Below, one piece after another: positions 1-9,797 of a stretch of 53,169 nucleotides of DNA. The notes under the pieces were generated by a model, which was not told the origin of the DNA, searched no databases, and was given only the letters and a program-made list of their open reading frames with translations. The DNA lies in the NCBI RefSeq assembly GCF_015207285.1, contig NZ_JADEXD010000019.1, positions 1 to 53,169 on the forward strand. Direction: 5' to 3'. Position 1 is the stretch's first letter. Every line of letters begins with the position of its first letter. Position numbers and translations under genes: made by a program. The DNA comes from Tychonema sp. LEGE 07203 (GTDB lineage Bacteria > Cyanobacteriota > Cyanobacteriia > Cyanobacteriales > Microcoleaceae).

Positions 1-342
1 CTATTGGAGCGTACCTGATGTTACCGATACGATCTAGTAATAGTAGATGCTCCTCGTACAAGTCAATCGCTCTTAGCGAAAGGAGAAACAGCACCTAGAT
101 GCTTGCATAGTGTCACGATTAACAGCAATGCCAAGCGCCAAAAAATCTCAGCTAATTCTGCTAAAATTGTAGCGCCCCAAGGCTATCTCGCTGACATGAC
201 AGAAATTCCTTGCTATCGGATGTGTCCGCAGGATAGACTAGGAGCCTGAGCTTCCGCGATTTTGTTTGAAAATACCACAGCAGGACAAACTAATCCGTTA
301 CCCCCCGATTTGTTAGATTTAGCTTGTTTTACCAACCTCTAA
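1..342 (+). pseudogene. Unrecognised decayed coding remnant
   Basis: Frame 1 reads as protein-like sequence from the window edge to a TAA at 340-342, with in-frame TGA stops at 16-18 and 247-249. Recognisable stretches are DLVIVDAPRTSQSLLAKGE, IVAPQGYLADMTEIPCYRM and, after the second stop, PLPPDLLDLACFTNL. The composition looks like a real former gene, but I cannot assign a family. The 5' end lies outside the window, so part of the gene may be missing. It could also be a chance open stretch. Confidence 0.3.
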
Positions 343-444
343 TATCGTTTAGGGCTGCATCGTCAGGTGATAAATTAGAGGGCAATTCATGAATGATTTT
401 TACCTGTCGCCACCGCTCTCGGCGCAATTTTCAGTTGTTCGATT

Positions 445-531
445 CACAGTCAACAGTCAACAGTCAACAGTCAACAGTCAACAGTCAACAGTCAACAGTC
501 AACAGTCAACAGTCAACAGTCAACAGTCAAC
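445..531. repeat. Short tandem heptamer repeat (CAACAGT)n
   Basis: Eleven perfect head-to-tail copies of CAACAGT occupy 451-527, flanked by partial units. This matches the class of 7-bp short tandemly repeated repetitive (STRR) sequences known from filamentous cyanobacteria. A 69-codon open frame runs through the tract (389-598), but most of its middle is a translated repeat (STVNSQQ units), so I do not call it a gene. Variants of the same heptamer recur at 5404-5420, 10854-10900, 11091-11148 and, inverted, near 52870-52915. Confidence 0.9.
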
Positions 532-628
532 ATCATGTCTGAGTGCAACCGGAATTGATATAACTATCCGCGTCCATCCGCCTCAATCTGAGATTTAAAA
601 AAACTTCTTCCTTGAAGGAAACTAAAAA

Positions 629-1945
629 ATGATTTTCTCCAAATTATCCAAAACAATTAAAATGCAGCTAAAACGGGTTGCCTGCATTTTTCTTTCCTTG
701 AACTTGCTAATATTAAGCGGCTGTCAAAACACCCAAGAAAATAGCGATACGATCGAGCTAACACTGTGGCACGGCATCAATCCTCCGACCAATCGTGACG
801 TATTTCAAACCCTCACAGACAAATTCAACAAAACACACTCTCACATCCAAATAAAACCAATTTATATCGGTCAGCCAGACCAACAAATGCCCAAAATACT
901 AACAGCAATAGTTGGAGGTGCAGCGCCAGACTTGCTGTGGAACGTTCCCACAATTGCCGGAAAATTAGCAGAACTCAACGCAATTCAACCCTTAGAAAAA
1001 TGGCTCGACAAATCGCCGCGCAAAGCCGAAATCGATCCGGCGCTGTTCGAGTCAATGGAACTCGGCGGACACATTTGGTCAGTTCCCTTCGCTACAAACA
1101 ATGCTGCCATATTTTACCGTCCCAGCTTATTTAAAGCAGCAGGAATCAAACAAGTGCCGCAGAATTGGGCGCAATTAAAGCAAGCAGCCCGATCGCTCAC
1201 GCGAGACACCAACGGAGACGGCCGCCCAGACCAACACGGCATAGTGCTCTCTCTAGGCAAAGGAGAATGGACAGTATTTACCTGGCTGCCGTTCTTGTTC
1301 AGCGCGGGCGGCGAACTCTTGGCTCAAACAGCTCAAACTCCCGTACCCCAAATCGACAGTCCCGGTGCGGAGGCCGCCTTAGAATTGTGGAGCGACTTGT
1401 TAGCAGAAGGTTCGGCAATACTCTCAGCACCCGAACGCGGTTACGAACTCGACAACTTCATCGCGGGCAAAGTTGCGATGCAAATCACCGGGCCTTGGAC
1501 GCTATCACAGTTGCAGCAAAGCGCGATCGACTACGCAGTGATGCCCGTGCCCGCCCTGAAGCGCCGCGCCGCCGTCACGGGGGGTGAAAACCTATTTTTA
1601 ATGAAAACCTCCCCAGAACGCGAGAAAGCAGGGCGAGAATTTTTAGAATACGCGATCGGTGAAGAATTCCAAACAGCCTGGGCATTGGGAACAGGTTACT
1701 TGCCAATTAACTTAAAATCGAGACAGAGCCAAACTTATCAAAGCTTTGTGGAAAAAACCCCTGTTTTGCAAGTATTTTTAGAACAAATGAACTGGGCTCG
1801 ATCGCGCCCGATCGTCTCAGGTTACTCCCGCCTGTCAGAAAATGCAGGCCGGGCCATAGAAGCAACCCTTCTGGGCAAAAACCCCCAAGACGCTCTCAAA
1901 GAAGCTCAAGAGCGTTTGACACTAACCTTAGATATTACCAAGTAA
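629..1945 (+). CDS. ABC transporter extracellular solute-binding lipoprotein (sugar type, family 1)
   Basis: This 438-residue protein is a predicted substrate-binding lipoprotein of an ABC importer, of the UgpB/MalE-like carbohydrate group. A basic N-terminus, a hydrophobic stretch and the lipobox LILSGC place the lipidated cysteine at residue 32. The mature part starts with a typical binding-protein strand (ELTLWHGI) and contains NGDGRPDQHG, a loop common in sugar-binding family 1 proteins. The ATG at 629 has GAAGGA about 10 bases upstream. A second ATG at 662 would still leave a signal peptide. No permease or ATPase gene lies beside it, and the next gene is a sensor kinase 437 bases downstream, so it is an orphan or its partners lie upstream of the window. 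The sugar is unknown. Confidence 0.88.
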   Translation: MIFSKLSKTIKMQLKRVACIFLSLNLLILSGCQNTQENSDTIELTLWHGINPPTNRDVFQTLTDKFNKTHSHIQIKPIYIGQPDQQMPKILTAIVGGAAPDLLWNVPTIAGKLAELNAIQPLEKWLDKSPRKAEIDPALFESMELGGHIWSVPFATNNAAIFYRPSLFKAAGIKQVPQNWAQLKQAARSLTRDTNGDGRPDQHGIVLSLGKGEWTVFTWLPFLFSAGGELLAQTAQTPVPQIDSPGAEAALELWSDLLAEGSAILSAPERGYELDNFIAGKVAMQITGPWTLSQLQQSAIDYAVMPVPALKRRAAVTGGENLFLMKTSPEREKAGREFLEYAIGEEFQTAWALGTGYLPINLKSRQSQTYQSFVEKTPVLQVFLEQMNWARSRPIVSGYSRLSENAGRAIEATLLGKNPQDALKEAQERLTLTLDITK

Positions 1946-2382
1946 CATAAAGATTGATAATTGGGAAAAAAGTAATTGGTCAAACAACTGGCGATCGCTC
2001 CACTTAATTGAGAATCGCTACGATTAATAGACGATCGGCAACACTCAATCGCTTTCCTCCCTTGAAATCATCTGCGTATATCTGCGTATATCTGCCCCAC
2101 ATCTGCGGTTTACCTCTTAATAACAAATATCTGCAACAAGTCTAGTCTGTGGGTTTATATTGGCAAAAAAGGATACTTCCAACACTTCTTTATGCCAATT
2201 ACACCGCACCGAAAAAAAAAACACCCTCAACGGCTCCACAAAAAGTTATCTCAAAAGGTTCTCCCCCAGCCTGCGATCCATGACCTACTATCACCTAATA
2301 GAAACATTTTTCCTACCCTGTGCCAGAGTCCCGTGCCACCTACTGAGACCCGAACAACCGTCAACCTTTTCCCCAAACGACA
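1946..2382. other. Gene-free spacer with short direct repeats
   Basis: No convincing gene is present. The stretch has one GCGATCGC site, AT-rich DNA, and a short direct repeat at 2069-2093 where ATCTGCGTAT recurs back to back. Two open frames near 2160-2443 overlap each other and the start of the downstream kinase and look like chance. No clear promoter was identified. Confidence 0.5.
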
Positions 2383-4896
2383 ATGCAGAAAAAGTTCCTT
2401 AATGCAATCAAAGGACATTCCTGGAGGTACTTCCTCGCAGTAGGCGCGATCGCGGGGCTCTACTTCGCGGCGTCGCAATTGGCAGTTTCCACCCTCACCC
2501 TGAGTACAGAAATCAACCCCATGTGGCCAGCAGCAGGAATTGCCCAAGTCGCCCTGCTGCTGTTCGGGCGGCAACTGTGGCCGGGAATTGCGATCGGAGG
2601 CTTTCTGTTCAGCATGAGCGTACCGTCGGCAAACATTGGCACGGCCTTAATCTCAGCAGGCGCCAGAACCCTGCAAGCGTGGACGGGAACTTATCTGCTC
2701 CAGGGCATCAACTTCAGCGCCAGACTCGATCGGCTCAAAGACGTATTAGGAATAGTCGGACTAGCAGCCCTCGGATCTACCCTGATCAACTCCACCATCG
2801 GCAGCATCGTCGTCTGCCTGACCGGCTTATCTAGCTGGAGCAATTTTGGCACGATTTGGGGGACTTGGTGGGTAGGAGACGCTATGGGAATTTTGCTCGT
2901 TGCCCCGCTGCTGCTGACATGGCACAAATTGCCCAAAGCCCCAGCCGACCGCAAACAGATGATAGAACGAGTGATTTGGCTGCTGCTGCTAGTAGCCGTC
3001 GGCTGGCTCGTCTTCTGCTCCCGCACCCGCGCCGCCTACGCGCGCTATCCCCTCGAATACCTACCATTTCCCCTCGTAGTTTGGGCAGCCTTTCGATTCG
3101 GCCAGCGCTACACAGCCATTTCCAACTTCCTCCTCTGCGGCTTCGCCATCTGGGGCATAGCCCGAGGCAGCGGCCCCTTTCTCAAACACTCCAGCAGCAT
3201 CCCCCAAGCACTCCTCTCCCTGCAAGCCTTCATCGCCGTCATCGCCGTCACAGGCTTAGTTTTAGCAGCCACCGTCTCCGAACGCCGCCAAGCAGAAATC
3301 TCCCTCCGCGCCAGCGAAGCCAGCCTCGCTAACGCCCAGCGCATCGCCCAGCTAGGCAACTGGGACTTAGACCGCAACACCCAGCAATTGCGCTGGTCAG
3401 AGGAAATGTACCGCATCCTGGGACGGCGGCCGGGAACTTTTGAACCCAGCCTCGAAGCCTTCTTGGGATACGTGTACCCCGAAGACAGAGAATTGGTCAA
3501 AAGCTCGATCGAAGCGGCGTTATTTCAACAACAGCCCTACAGCATCGACTACAGGCTCGTACTTCCCGACGGCAGCCAACGCACAGTCTGCGAACAAGCC
3601 GCTGTCAACTCCCTCTACATCACCAGCACCGTCCAAGACATCACAGACAGAAAGCGCGCCGAAGCAGCCCTGCGTTCTTCAGAAGAAAGATTTTCCAAAG
3701 CCTTTCACGCCTCCCCAGTCGGCATCAGCATCTGCACCGTCACAGACGGATGCTTTCTCGATGCCAACGAAAGCTTTTTGCGCTCGTTAGGCTGGCTGCG
3801 GCACGAATTGATCGGCCGCACCGCCAAGGACTTAGGAATGTTGGTCAATTCAGAAGAGGGAAGGCGCATCGCCCAGACATTGCAAGCACAAAATTCGATC
3901 GGCAACCAAGAAATCAAAATTCGCACCAGAGGCGGCGAAATCCGCGACTGGCTGCTGTCAGCCGAACTCATCGACCTCGACAGCACTCAGTGCATTTTAA
4001 TCATGACCAGCGACATCACCGAACGCTTGCGTTCCGAAGAATTCCGCCGGGGAAAAGAAGCCGCCGAAGCCGCCAACCGATCGAAAAGCATCTTTCTCGC
4101 CAACATGAGCCACGAACTGCGGACCCCCCTCAACGCCATCATCGGCTACAGCGAAATGCTCAAAGAAGACGCCCGAGACCTCGGTGCCGAAGAATTCATC
4201 GACGACCTCCAGAAAATTAACACCGCAGGCCAGCACTTGCTAGCGCTGATTAAAGATATTCTCGACTTCTCTAAAATAGAAGCAGGCCGCACCGACTTAC
4301 ACCTCGAAACCTTCAGCATTGTAAATCTGGTCGAGGAAGTAGTCGCCACCATCGTCCCAATGGCCGACAAAAATAGCAACATCTTAGAAATACAGTGCCC
4401 AGAGGATATTGGCTCCATGCAGAGCGACTTAACTAAACTCCGGCAGTCCCTGCTCAACCTGCTCAGCAATGCCTCGAAGTTTACTTGCTCCGGCGCAATT
4501 ACTTTCGCCGTCAGCCGCTCCCCCGAAACCCCGGCCGAAGCTGCCAAGAGACACAAAAAACTTGCAGCGTATAGAGGAGACCGAGCTGAAAATAGCTTGT
4601 CTCTACTGTCTTCCCCTCAAGATTGGATCGTTTTTACAGTCAAAGATACCGGCATTGGCATGAGTCCAGAACAGTTAGCCAGAATCTTCGATCCTTTCAC
4701 CCAAGCCGATTCTTCAACTACCAAGAAGTACGGCGGTACTGGTTTGGGCCTGACGATTACTAAGAAATTCTGCGAAATGATGGGCGGAGACATTACCGCA
4801 TTCAGCGAGTTGGAGAAAGGCTCTAGTTTTACAATTCGGCTGCCAGCTATTATTCTGGTCGAAACTTCGTTATTCCTCGAAAATTATGATAAATAG
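2383..4896 (+). CDS. MASE1-PAS-PAS sensor histidine kinase
   Basis: This 837-residue integral membrane histidine kinase starts with a MASE1 sensory domain, residues about 12-300, of several hydrophobic helices including the [16 protein letters not shown] segment typical of that family. Two PAS domains follow (about 318-425 and 435-550), each closed by a DITDR/DITER-type strand. The HisKA domain has [11 protein letters not shown] with phosphoacceptor His577. The HATPase domain shows the N box, DTGIGM and [13 protein letters not shown]. There is no C-terminal receiver, so phosphate must pass to a separate regulator, and none is adjacent. The ATG at 2383 lacks a clear Shine-Dalgarno sequence. 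The signal is unknown. Confidence 0.92.
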   Translation: MQKKFLNAIKGHSWRYFLAVGAIAGLYFAASQLAVSTLTLSTEINPMWPAAGIAQVALLLFGRQLWPGIAIGGFLFSMSVPSANIGTALISAGARTLQAWTGTYLLQGINFSARLDRLKDVLGIVGLAALGSTLINSTIGSIVVCLTGLSSWSNFGTIWGTWWVGDAMGILLVAPLLLTWHKLPKAPADRKQMIERVIWLLLLVAVGWLVFCSRTRAAYARYPLEYLPFPLVVWAAFRFGQRYTAISNFLLCGFAIWGIARGSGPFLKHSSSIPQALLSLQAFIAVIAVTGLVLAATVSERRQAEISLRASEASLANAQRIAQLGNWDLDRNTQQLRWSEEMYRILGRRPGTFEPSLEAFLGYVYPEDRELVKSSIEAALFQQQPYSIDYRLVLPDGSQRTVCEQAAVNSLYITSTVQDITDRKRAEAALRSSEERFSKAFHASPVGISICTVTDGCFLDANESFLRSLGWLRHELIGRTAKDLGMLVNSEEGRRIAQTLQAQNSIGNQEIKIRTRGGEIRDWLLSAELIDLDSTQCILIMTSDITERLRSEEFRRGKEAAEAANRSKSIFLANMSHELRTPLNAIIGYSEMLKEDARDLGAEEFIDDLQKINTAGQHLLALIKDILDFSKIEAGRTDLHLETFSIVNLVEEVVATIVPMADKNSNILEIQCPEDIGSMQSDLTKLRQSLLNLLSNASKFTCSGAITFAVSRSPETPAEAAKRHKKLAAYRGDRAENSLSLLSSPQDWIVFTVKDTGIGMSPEQLARIFDPFTQADSSTTKKYGGTGLGLTITKKFCEMMGGDITAFSELEKGSSFTIRLPAIILVETSLFLENYDK

Positions 4897-5746
4897 AGCT
4901 TTTTGACCGTGCGAATTTCTCCTCTGGTACCCGCTACGCGATCGGTCCACCGAATCAATCGGGAGCATCTGGAATCTCAAATTTTCAAGAAAGAGAATTT
5001 ATCCGTGGGGTCAATCGAAAACATCTCAAATCGAAAAATCTAAAATAGAATGACAGTTGTTGCCGGCCTTTGGCCATTTGATTTTTTTTCTGCTATTTCC
5101 TGAGTGTTTCGCTGCCGAGTTAAAAACTGTTTAATGATTTTATCAAAACTGACGAAATACTCTCGCTCCTGAAACCCGTTTTTTTTACCTAAATCGAGCC
5201 GTAAAAAAGCTATTTTTGGCAAAGAATGAGCTTTTTAGCGTAAGTTGACTTGATAAAATGATATAATTTTTGAGCGTACAGACGATATTTAGAGGATTGG
5301 CTGGTTGACAAGCTAAATTATCTCGTTTCCGGTTGCATCGGAATCATAAAATCGAGTCAACAATTAACACTCAATCATTCAGTTTTTCGACCCGCCTGTC
5401 AATATTCAACAGTCAACAGTCATGTATGAGTGCCACCGAAATTGATATTATTTCGATTGGCAACCGCCAAGAGGATGAGGATATTCTTAATTACTCAACC
5501 GCTCGCTTTTATTAATTACTCCTGATTTTTTTTTGCTAATCTCCCTGGCTTCCTTCTTTTGTTGTAAGTATAAATAGCGCCGTTTCAAAAAATAGGGAGA
5601 GTAAAGACGAGACGGTCGATCGCCTTACAGCTCGAACCTGCAATTGGATTCAAGCACGTACCATTTCACTAATTGTCCGGCTGCGTACAAAGACTATTAA
5701 TTAAAAAGATATACTGTAAAAAGTTGCCCGCCAAGCGCCCGAAATT
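4897..5746. other. 850-bp gene-free spacer carrying a dispersed repeat
   Basis: Two 60-codon open frames here (5040-5222 minus, 5333-5515 plus) have no recognisable features, and the second runs through repeat DNA. The stretch at about 5323-5425 begins GTTTCCGGTTGCATCGGAAT and ends in CAACAGT heptamers. It is nearly identical, in inverted orientation, to 52912-52990. The segment before the next gene (5570-5740) shows nothing recognisable. Confidence 0.55.
5323..5425 (+). repeat. Dispersed intergenic repeat, copy A
   Basis: The first ~70 bases contain GGTTGCATCGGAATCATAAA, then AATCGAGTCAACA, a run of TTAACACTCAA and a CAGTTTTT segment. The same order of blocks occurs in reverse complement at 52912-52990 with only a few mismatches. 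The copy ends in two CAACAGT heptamers, so the heptamer tracts and this repeat seem to travel together. Partial relatives occur near 23352 and 31990-32055. Confidence 0.8.
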
Positions 5747-8700
5747 ATGCATCCCCACCTCCAGCGTCAACTCGAACAGCTCGGTTTAACAGGCGAGTCC
5801 TCCCCTCCCACTGCTGAGCAGTGGCAACTATTCCTAGAGCAAGTAAGTTGCAGCTATGACGAAACTCTCAGCCAGCAAGAACCGATCGCCCTAGAGGATG
5901 TCACCCCCTCGCCCCAGCCTCCTCCAGACTCTCCAACAGCTTCAGAATTCGATCGGCTGCGATCGACTCTCAACAGTTTCGGGGCGGGATTGTGCGTGCT
6001 TGATGGCAAGGGGTTTGTCATCTGGCTGAATCCAGAGGCAGAACGCTTGCTGGGGTGGCAACAGTCAGAAATTGCAGGCGTTTCGCTGCTTTCTCGCATC
6101 AACAGTCAGCAAAACAAAGGCAAGAAATCCCCTGTTTTGACTGCCCAGAAACAGGCAGCAAGCAACAGCGAAGAAGATGCACCGATCGCACCTATACTAG
6201 ATTTACAAGAGGCGATCGCCTCCGGTCAACCTTGCAGCCATTGGGACGGCGAGTTTCTGTGCCGCGACGGCCAAAAATTACCAGTTTCCTATTTTTTCAG
6301 TCCCGCAGTTGACGGAGGCGAAATATCAGTCTTGGTATTTTTTGACATTACAGAACACAGGCGATCGCTCTCGATGTTGCAAGCAGTTATAGAATCTACA
6401 GATACTGGCATTCTCGCGGTTGACAGCAACGGCAATATATGCAATTACAATCAGAAATTTGTCGAGATGTGGGGCTGGTCTCAAGCCGCAGGAAATTTGA
6501 GCCGCTCGACAGCAGATCCGGTCAAAAGCTCGATCGAAACATGGTTCACCTTCGCCTCGCACCAATTAAAAGAACCCCCAGAAAATCTCCAAAACCTAAT
6601 GAAAGTGTCGGCCGAACCACAGCCTCAAATCAGCAAATTATTAGAACTTAAAGACGGAACAATTCTCGAATTAAATTCGCTACCCTCACAAGTAGAAGCG
6701 AAGGCCGTCGTCAGAGTCTGGAGCTTTCGAGACGTTACCGACAGCCAAAAAGCAGCCAAATCTTTGCAGTATCGAGTAGAATTAGATCGGTTGATTGTCA
6801 GTTTGTCAACTTATTTCATCAGCGGGCCCAGATCGGAAATAGACAAAAACATCGATCGCACTCTCGAAGCAATCGCCAGATTCACCGGGTTTGACCGCAG
6901 TTACATCTACCTGTTATCAGCAGACAAAACCAGCGCCCAAAAAACCTACGAGTGGTGCAATGGCCTTCGGGAAATAAAAGACAGCACCGACCAACAATTA
7001 GACATGGCAAAAATTCCTTGGATTGCCGAAAAGCTCGATCGCGCCGAAGACCTCCAGATCGCAGAAATCGACGGACTCCCTCCCCCCGTAAAGACTGAAA
7101 TTGCCTATTTTCAAGGCAATAATTTACCAGAAGTCCTGACCGAGTTGCAATCTCAAACAACCGAAACAGTAGCAACTTCCTCAACAAATCCCCGCGCAAA
7201 TTCCCCAGAAACAGAATTAAACAAACCTCAAAAAAATCTGCAATCGCTAATAATTATTCCCCTAATTTGCAGTAACAACCTCGCAGGATTTCTCGGATTC
7301 GACAGATTCCAACCCGCAACAGGTCGATCGGCCGAAATATTAACTCCTCTAAAAATGCTAGGAGAAATCCTAGCCCGCGCCCTAGAACGCCAGCGGGCAG
7401 AACTAGCCTTGCAGCAAGAGAAATCAAGCTACCGCAGCATCTTTGAAAACGCCGTCGAAGGCATATTCCAGACAGCCCCAGACGGGCGCTACCTCAAGGC
7501 AAACCCCGCACTAGCCGAGATTTACGGCTACGAAACAGTTGACCAAATGTTCGCCGAACTCGCAAACCTCAACCGCCAAATTTACCTAAACCCCAACCAG
7601 CGCGCCGAATTTCTGGCGCAATTGAACTCCGGCCGCCAAGTCTCAAAATTTGAATCCCAAATATACCGCCCTGACGGCACCACAATCTGGATTTCTGAAA
7701 ACGCCCGCAGCATCTGCGACGAAAGCGGCAGGGTTTTGTACTGCGAAGGCAGTGTCGAAGACATAACAGAACGCAAACAGGCAGAATCCGCCATGCAGTC
7801 GGCCCTAGAAGCAGCAGAATCGGCCAACCGGGCAAAAAGCACATTTCTCGCCAACATGAGCCACGAACTCCGCACGCCCCTCAATGCCATCATCGGCTAC
7901 AGCGAAATGCTCAAAGAAGAAGCCGAAGAATTGGGCGGCGGCGAATCAGTCTCGGATCTCGAAAAAATCCGCAGCGCCGGCAAACACCTGCTGTCGCTGA
8001 TCGACGACATCCTAGATATATCTAAAATAGAAGCAGGTCGAATGGATCTCTACTTAGAAACCTTCGACATTCACGCCTTAATTGAAAGTGCTGTCGCCAC
8101 AGCTAAGCCGCTGGTAGAGAAAAACGGCAACATCCTAGAAGTGTACTGTCCAGACAACCTCCAGACCATGCACGCCGATATGACCAAAGTCCGGCAAGTG
8201 CTGCTGAACCTGCTCAGCAATGCTGCCAAGTTTACCAAAAACGGGAAAATTGCCATCGGAGTCGAAAGCATTAAAAATGAACAATTAAAAATGAAAAATC
8301 AAGAGGAATCTTCCCAAATTTTAATTTCTAACTCCGAATTTCTAAGTTTCCGCGTCTCCGACACCGGTATCGGCATGACAACAGACCAATTGCAGCGAGT
8401 TTTTCACCCTTTCACCCAAGCCGATGCCTCAACTACCCGGAAGTACGGCGGCACGGGTTTGGGACTAGCTATCAGCCAGCGCTTCTGTCAGATGATGGGC
8501 GGCAGCATCGAAGTCAGCAGCACCTCGGGCTCCGGCACGACTTTCACCGTACTTTTGCCCCGCGCCATCAAACAGCCGTCCATTCCCACCAACAAAGTCC
8601 GCGACACCACTAGGACTGCTGGCGCACCTGCTGCCGGCACGGTGCTGGTAGTTGACGACGACCCCATCTCGCGGGAGTTAATCCAGCGTGCCCTGGCCCG

Positions 8701-9430
8701 CCAAGGACTGCACATCGAAGTCGCCGACAGCGGCGAGCAAGCTCTCAGACTCGCTAAGCAACTGCGGCCGGACGCGATTACCCTCGACGTGATCATGCCC
8801 GGAATGGACGGCTGGGCGGTGCTTTCGGCGCTGAAGGCAGATCCAGACCTTGCCGAAATTCCCGTAATCCTGCTATCCTTTGTGGGCAACAAAAGCCTCG
8901 GCTTTGCATTGGGCGCTTCGGACTATCTCACAAAACCGGTGGACGGCAAACGCCTGGTTGCTTTGTTGAACAAGTACCGGCGCGACCAAGACTGCGTTGC
9001 AGCTAACAGTTTGCCCTGTCAGATATTAATTGTGGAAGATGACGGTGCCACTCGCAAAATACTGCGGCGGATACTAGAAAAACAAGGCTGGGCAGTAACG
9101 GAAGCTGACAGCGGGCTGGCTGCTCTAGAACAGCTAAAAGTTGCTCGCCCGCACCTGATTTTGCTGGACTTGATGCTGCCAGAAATGGATGGTTTTGAGT
9201 TTATTGGCGAACTTCGCAAGTCGCATTCTGGAGATCCTATACCGATCGTAGTAATTACCGCTAAAGACCTGACGGCCGCCGAAAAACAGCAGCTCAACGG
9301 CTATGTCGATCGGATTTTGCAAAAGGGTGTCTACAGTTGCGATACTTTGCTGCGCGATGTTCGCTCTATAGTAAATGACAGGCTCGATCGCAGGTACGAC
9401 TCGAAAGGCAAGGAGAACACCAATGGCTAA
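5747..9430 (+). CDS. Hybrid histidine kinase PAS-PAS-GAF-PAS-HisKA-HATPase-REC-REC
   Basis: This 1227-residue protein lacks evident membrane helices and is probably cytoplasmic. In order there are PAS domains at about 75-200 and 207-335, a GAF domain at about 355-545, a third PAS at about 560-680, HisKA with [11 protein letters not shown] (His706), HATPase (DTGIGM, GGTGLGLAISQRF), and two receivers with phosphoacceptors Asp1014 (TLDVIMPGMDG) and Asp1141 (LLDLMLPEMDG). The GAF domain lacks a CH bilin motif. A low-complexity insertion (NEQLKMKNQ) interrupts the ATPase domain near residues 840-865 and resembles intergenic repeat DNA. Its stop overlaps the next gene by 8 bases. With the two genes downstream it forms a kinase, receiver, cyclase operon. 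Confidence 0.93.
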   Translation: MHPHLQRQLEQLGLTGESSPPTAEQWQLFLEQVSCSYDETLSQQEPIALEDVTPSPQPPPDSPTASEFDRLRSTLNSFGAGLCVLDGKGFVIWLNPEAERLLGWQQSEIAGVSLLSRINSQQNKGKKSPVLTAQKQAASNSEEDAPIAPILDLQEAIASGQPCSHWDGEFLCRDGQKLPVSYFFSPAVDGGEISVLVFFDITEHRRSLSMLQAVIESTDTGILAVDSNGNICNYNQKFVEMWGWSQAAGNLSRSTADPVKSSIETWFTFASHQLKEPPENLQNLMKVSAEPQPQISKLLELKDGTILELNSLPSQVEAKAVVRVWSFRDVTDSQKAAKSLQYRVELDRLIVSLSTYFISGPRSEIDKNIDRTLEAIARFTGFDRSYIYLLSADKTSAQKTYEWCNGLREIKDSTDQQLDMAKIPWIAEKLDRAEDLQIAEIDGLPPPVKTEIAYFQGNNLPEVLTELQSQTTETVATSSTNPRANSPETELNKPQKNLQSLIIIPLICSNNLAGFLGFDRFQPATGRSAEILTPLKMLGEILARALERQRAELALQQEKSSYRSIFENAVEGIFQTAPDGRYLKANPALAEIYGYETVDQMFAELANLNRQIYLNPNQRAEFLAQLNSGRQVSKFESQIYRPDGTTIWISENARSICDESGRVLYCEGSVEDITERKQAESAMQSALEAAESANRAKSTFLANMSHELRTPLNAIIGYSEMLKEEAEELGGGESVSDLEKIRSAGKHLLSLIDDILDISKIEAGRMDLYLETFDIHALIESAVATAKPLVEKNGNILEVYCPDNLQTMHADMTKVRQVLLNLLSNAAKFTKNGKIAIGVESIKNEQLKMKNQEESSQILISNSEFLSFRVSDTGIGMTTDQLQRVFHPFTQADASTTRKYGGTGLGLAISQRFCQMMGGSIEVSSTSGSGTTFTVLLPRAIKQPSIPTNKVRDTTRTAGAPAAGTVLVVDDDPISRELIQRALARQGLHIEVADSGEQALRLAKQLRPDAITLDVIMPGMDGWAVLSALKADPDLAEIPVILLSFVGNKSLGFALGASDYLTKPVDGKRLVALLNKYRRDQDCVAANSLPCQILIVEDDGATRKILRRILEKQGWAVTEADSGLAALEQLKVARPHLILLDLMLPEMDGFEFIGELRKSHSGDPIPIVVITAKDLTAAEKQQLNGYVDRILQKGVYSCDTLLRDVRSIVNDRLDRRYDSKGKENTNG

Positions 9431-9797
9431 AATCCTGTTGGTCGAAGATAACGAAATGAACAGGGATATGCTTTCTAGGCGTCTGGCCCGCAAGGGACAC
9501 GAGGTCTTTATTGCTGTGGACGGTGCTGAGGGAGTCTCGATGGCTCTGGCGAAAGTACCCGATTTGATTTTGATGGATATGAGTCTGCCAGTGCTCGACG
9601 GGTGGCGAGCAACCCAGCAAATTAAGGCGGCTCCCGAAACCAAGATGATTCCGGTGATAGCGCTGACAGCTCACGCAATGGCGGGCGACCGCGAAAAGTG
9701 TCTCGCCGCCGGCTGCGACGACTACGACACCAAACCGGTCGAGTTTCCCCGACTTTTGGGCAAGATTGAAGCGCTTCTGAAAGAGGCCATGACATGA
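9423..9797 (+). CDS. Single-domain response regulator (CheY/DivK-like)
   Basis: This 124-residue receiver has no output domain. It has the acidic pair in LLVEDNEMNRD, the phosphoacceptor Asp in LILMDMSLPVLDG, the conserved Thr in IALTAHA and the Lys in DTKPVEF. The first two and the TAHAM region resemble DivK-type regulators. I chose ATG 9423 because AAGGAG precedes it at a good distance, rather than an upstream in-frame codon inside the kinase gene. The reading frame overlaps the kinase stop by 8 bases and the cyclase start by 4 bases (ATGA), which indicates translational coupling. It probably shuttles phosphate between the hybrid kinase and another partner, perhaps the cyclase receiver. Confidence 0.93.
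   Translation: MAKILLVEDNEMNRDMLSRRLARKGHEVFIAVDGAEGVSMALAKVPDLILMDMSLPVLDGWRATQQIKAAPETKMIPVIALTAHAMAGDREKCLAAGCDDYDTKPVEFPRLLGKIEALLKEAMT

Noticed and set aside
445..531. CRISPR array reading of the CAACAGT tract
   Set aside because: The units are 7 bp with no spacers, so it is a short tandem repeat.
389..598. 69-codon open frame at the left end
   Set aside because: Its middle is translated heptamer repeat (STVNSQQ units), so it is very unlikely to be a gene.
5040..5222. 60-codon minus-strand frame before the second kinase
   Set aside because: Basic, low-complexity product, no motif and no clear start context.
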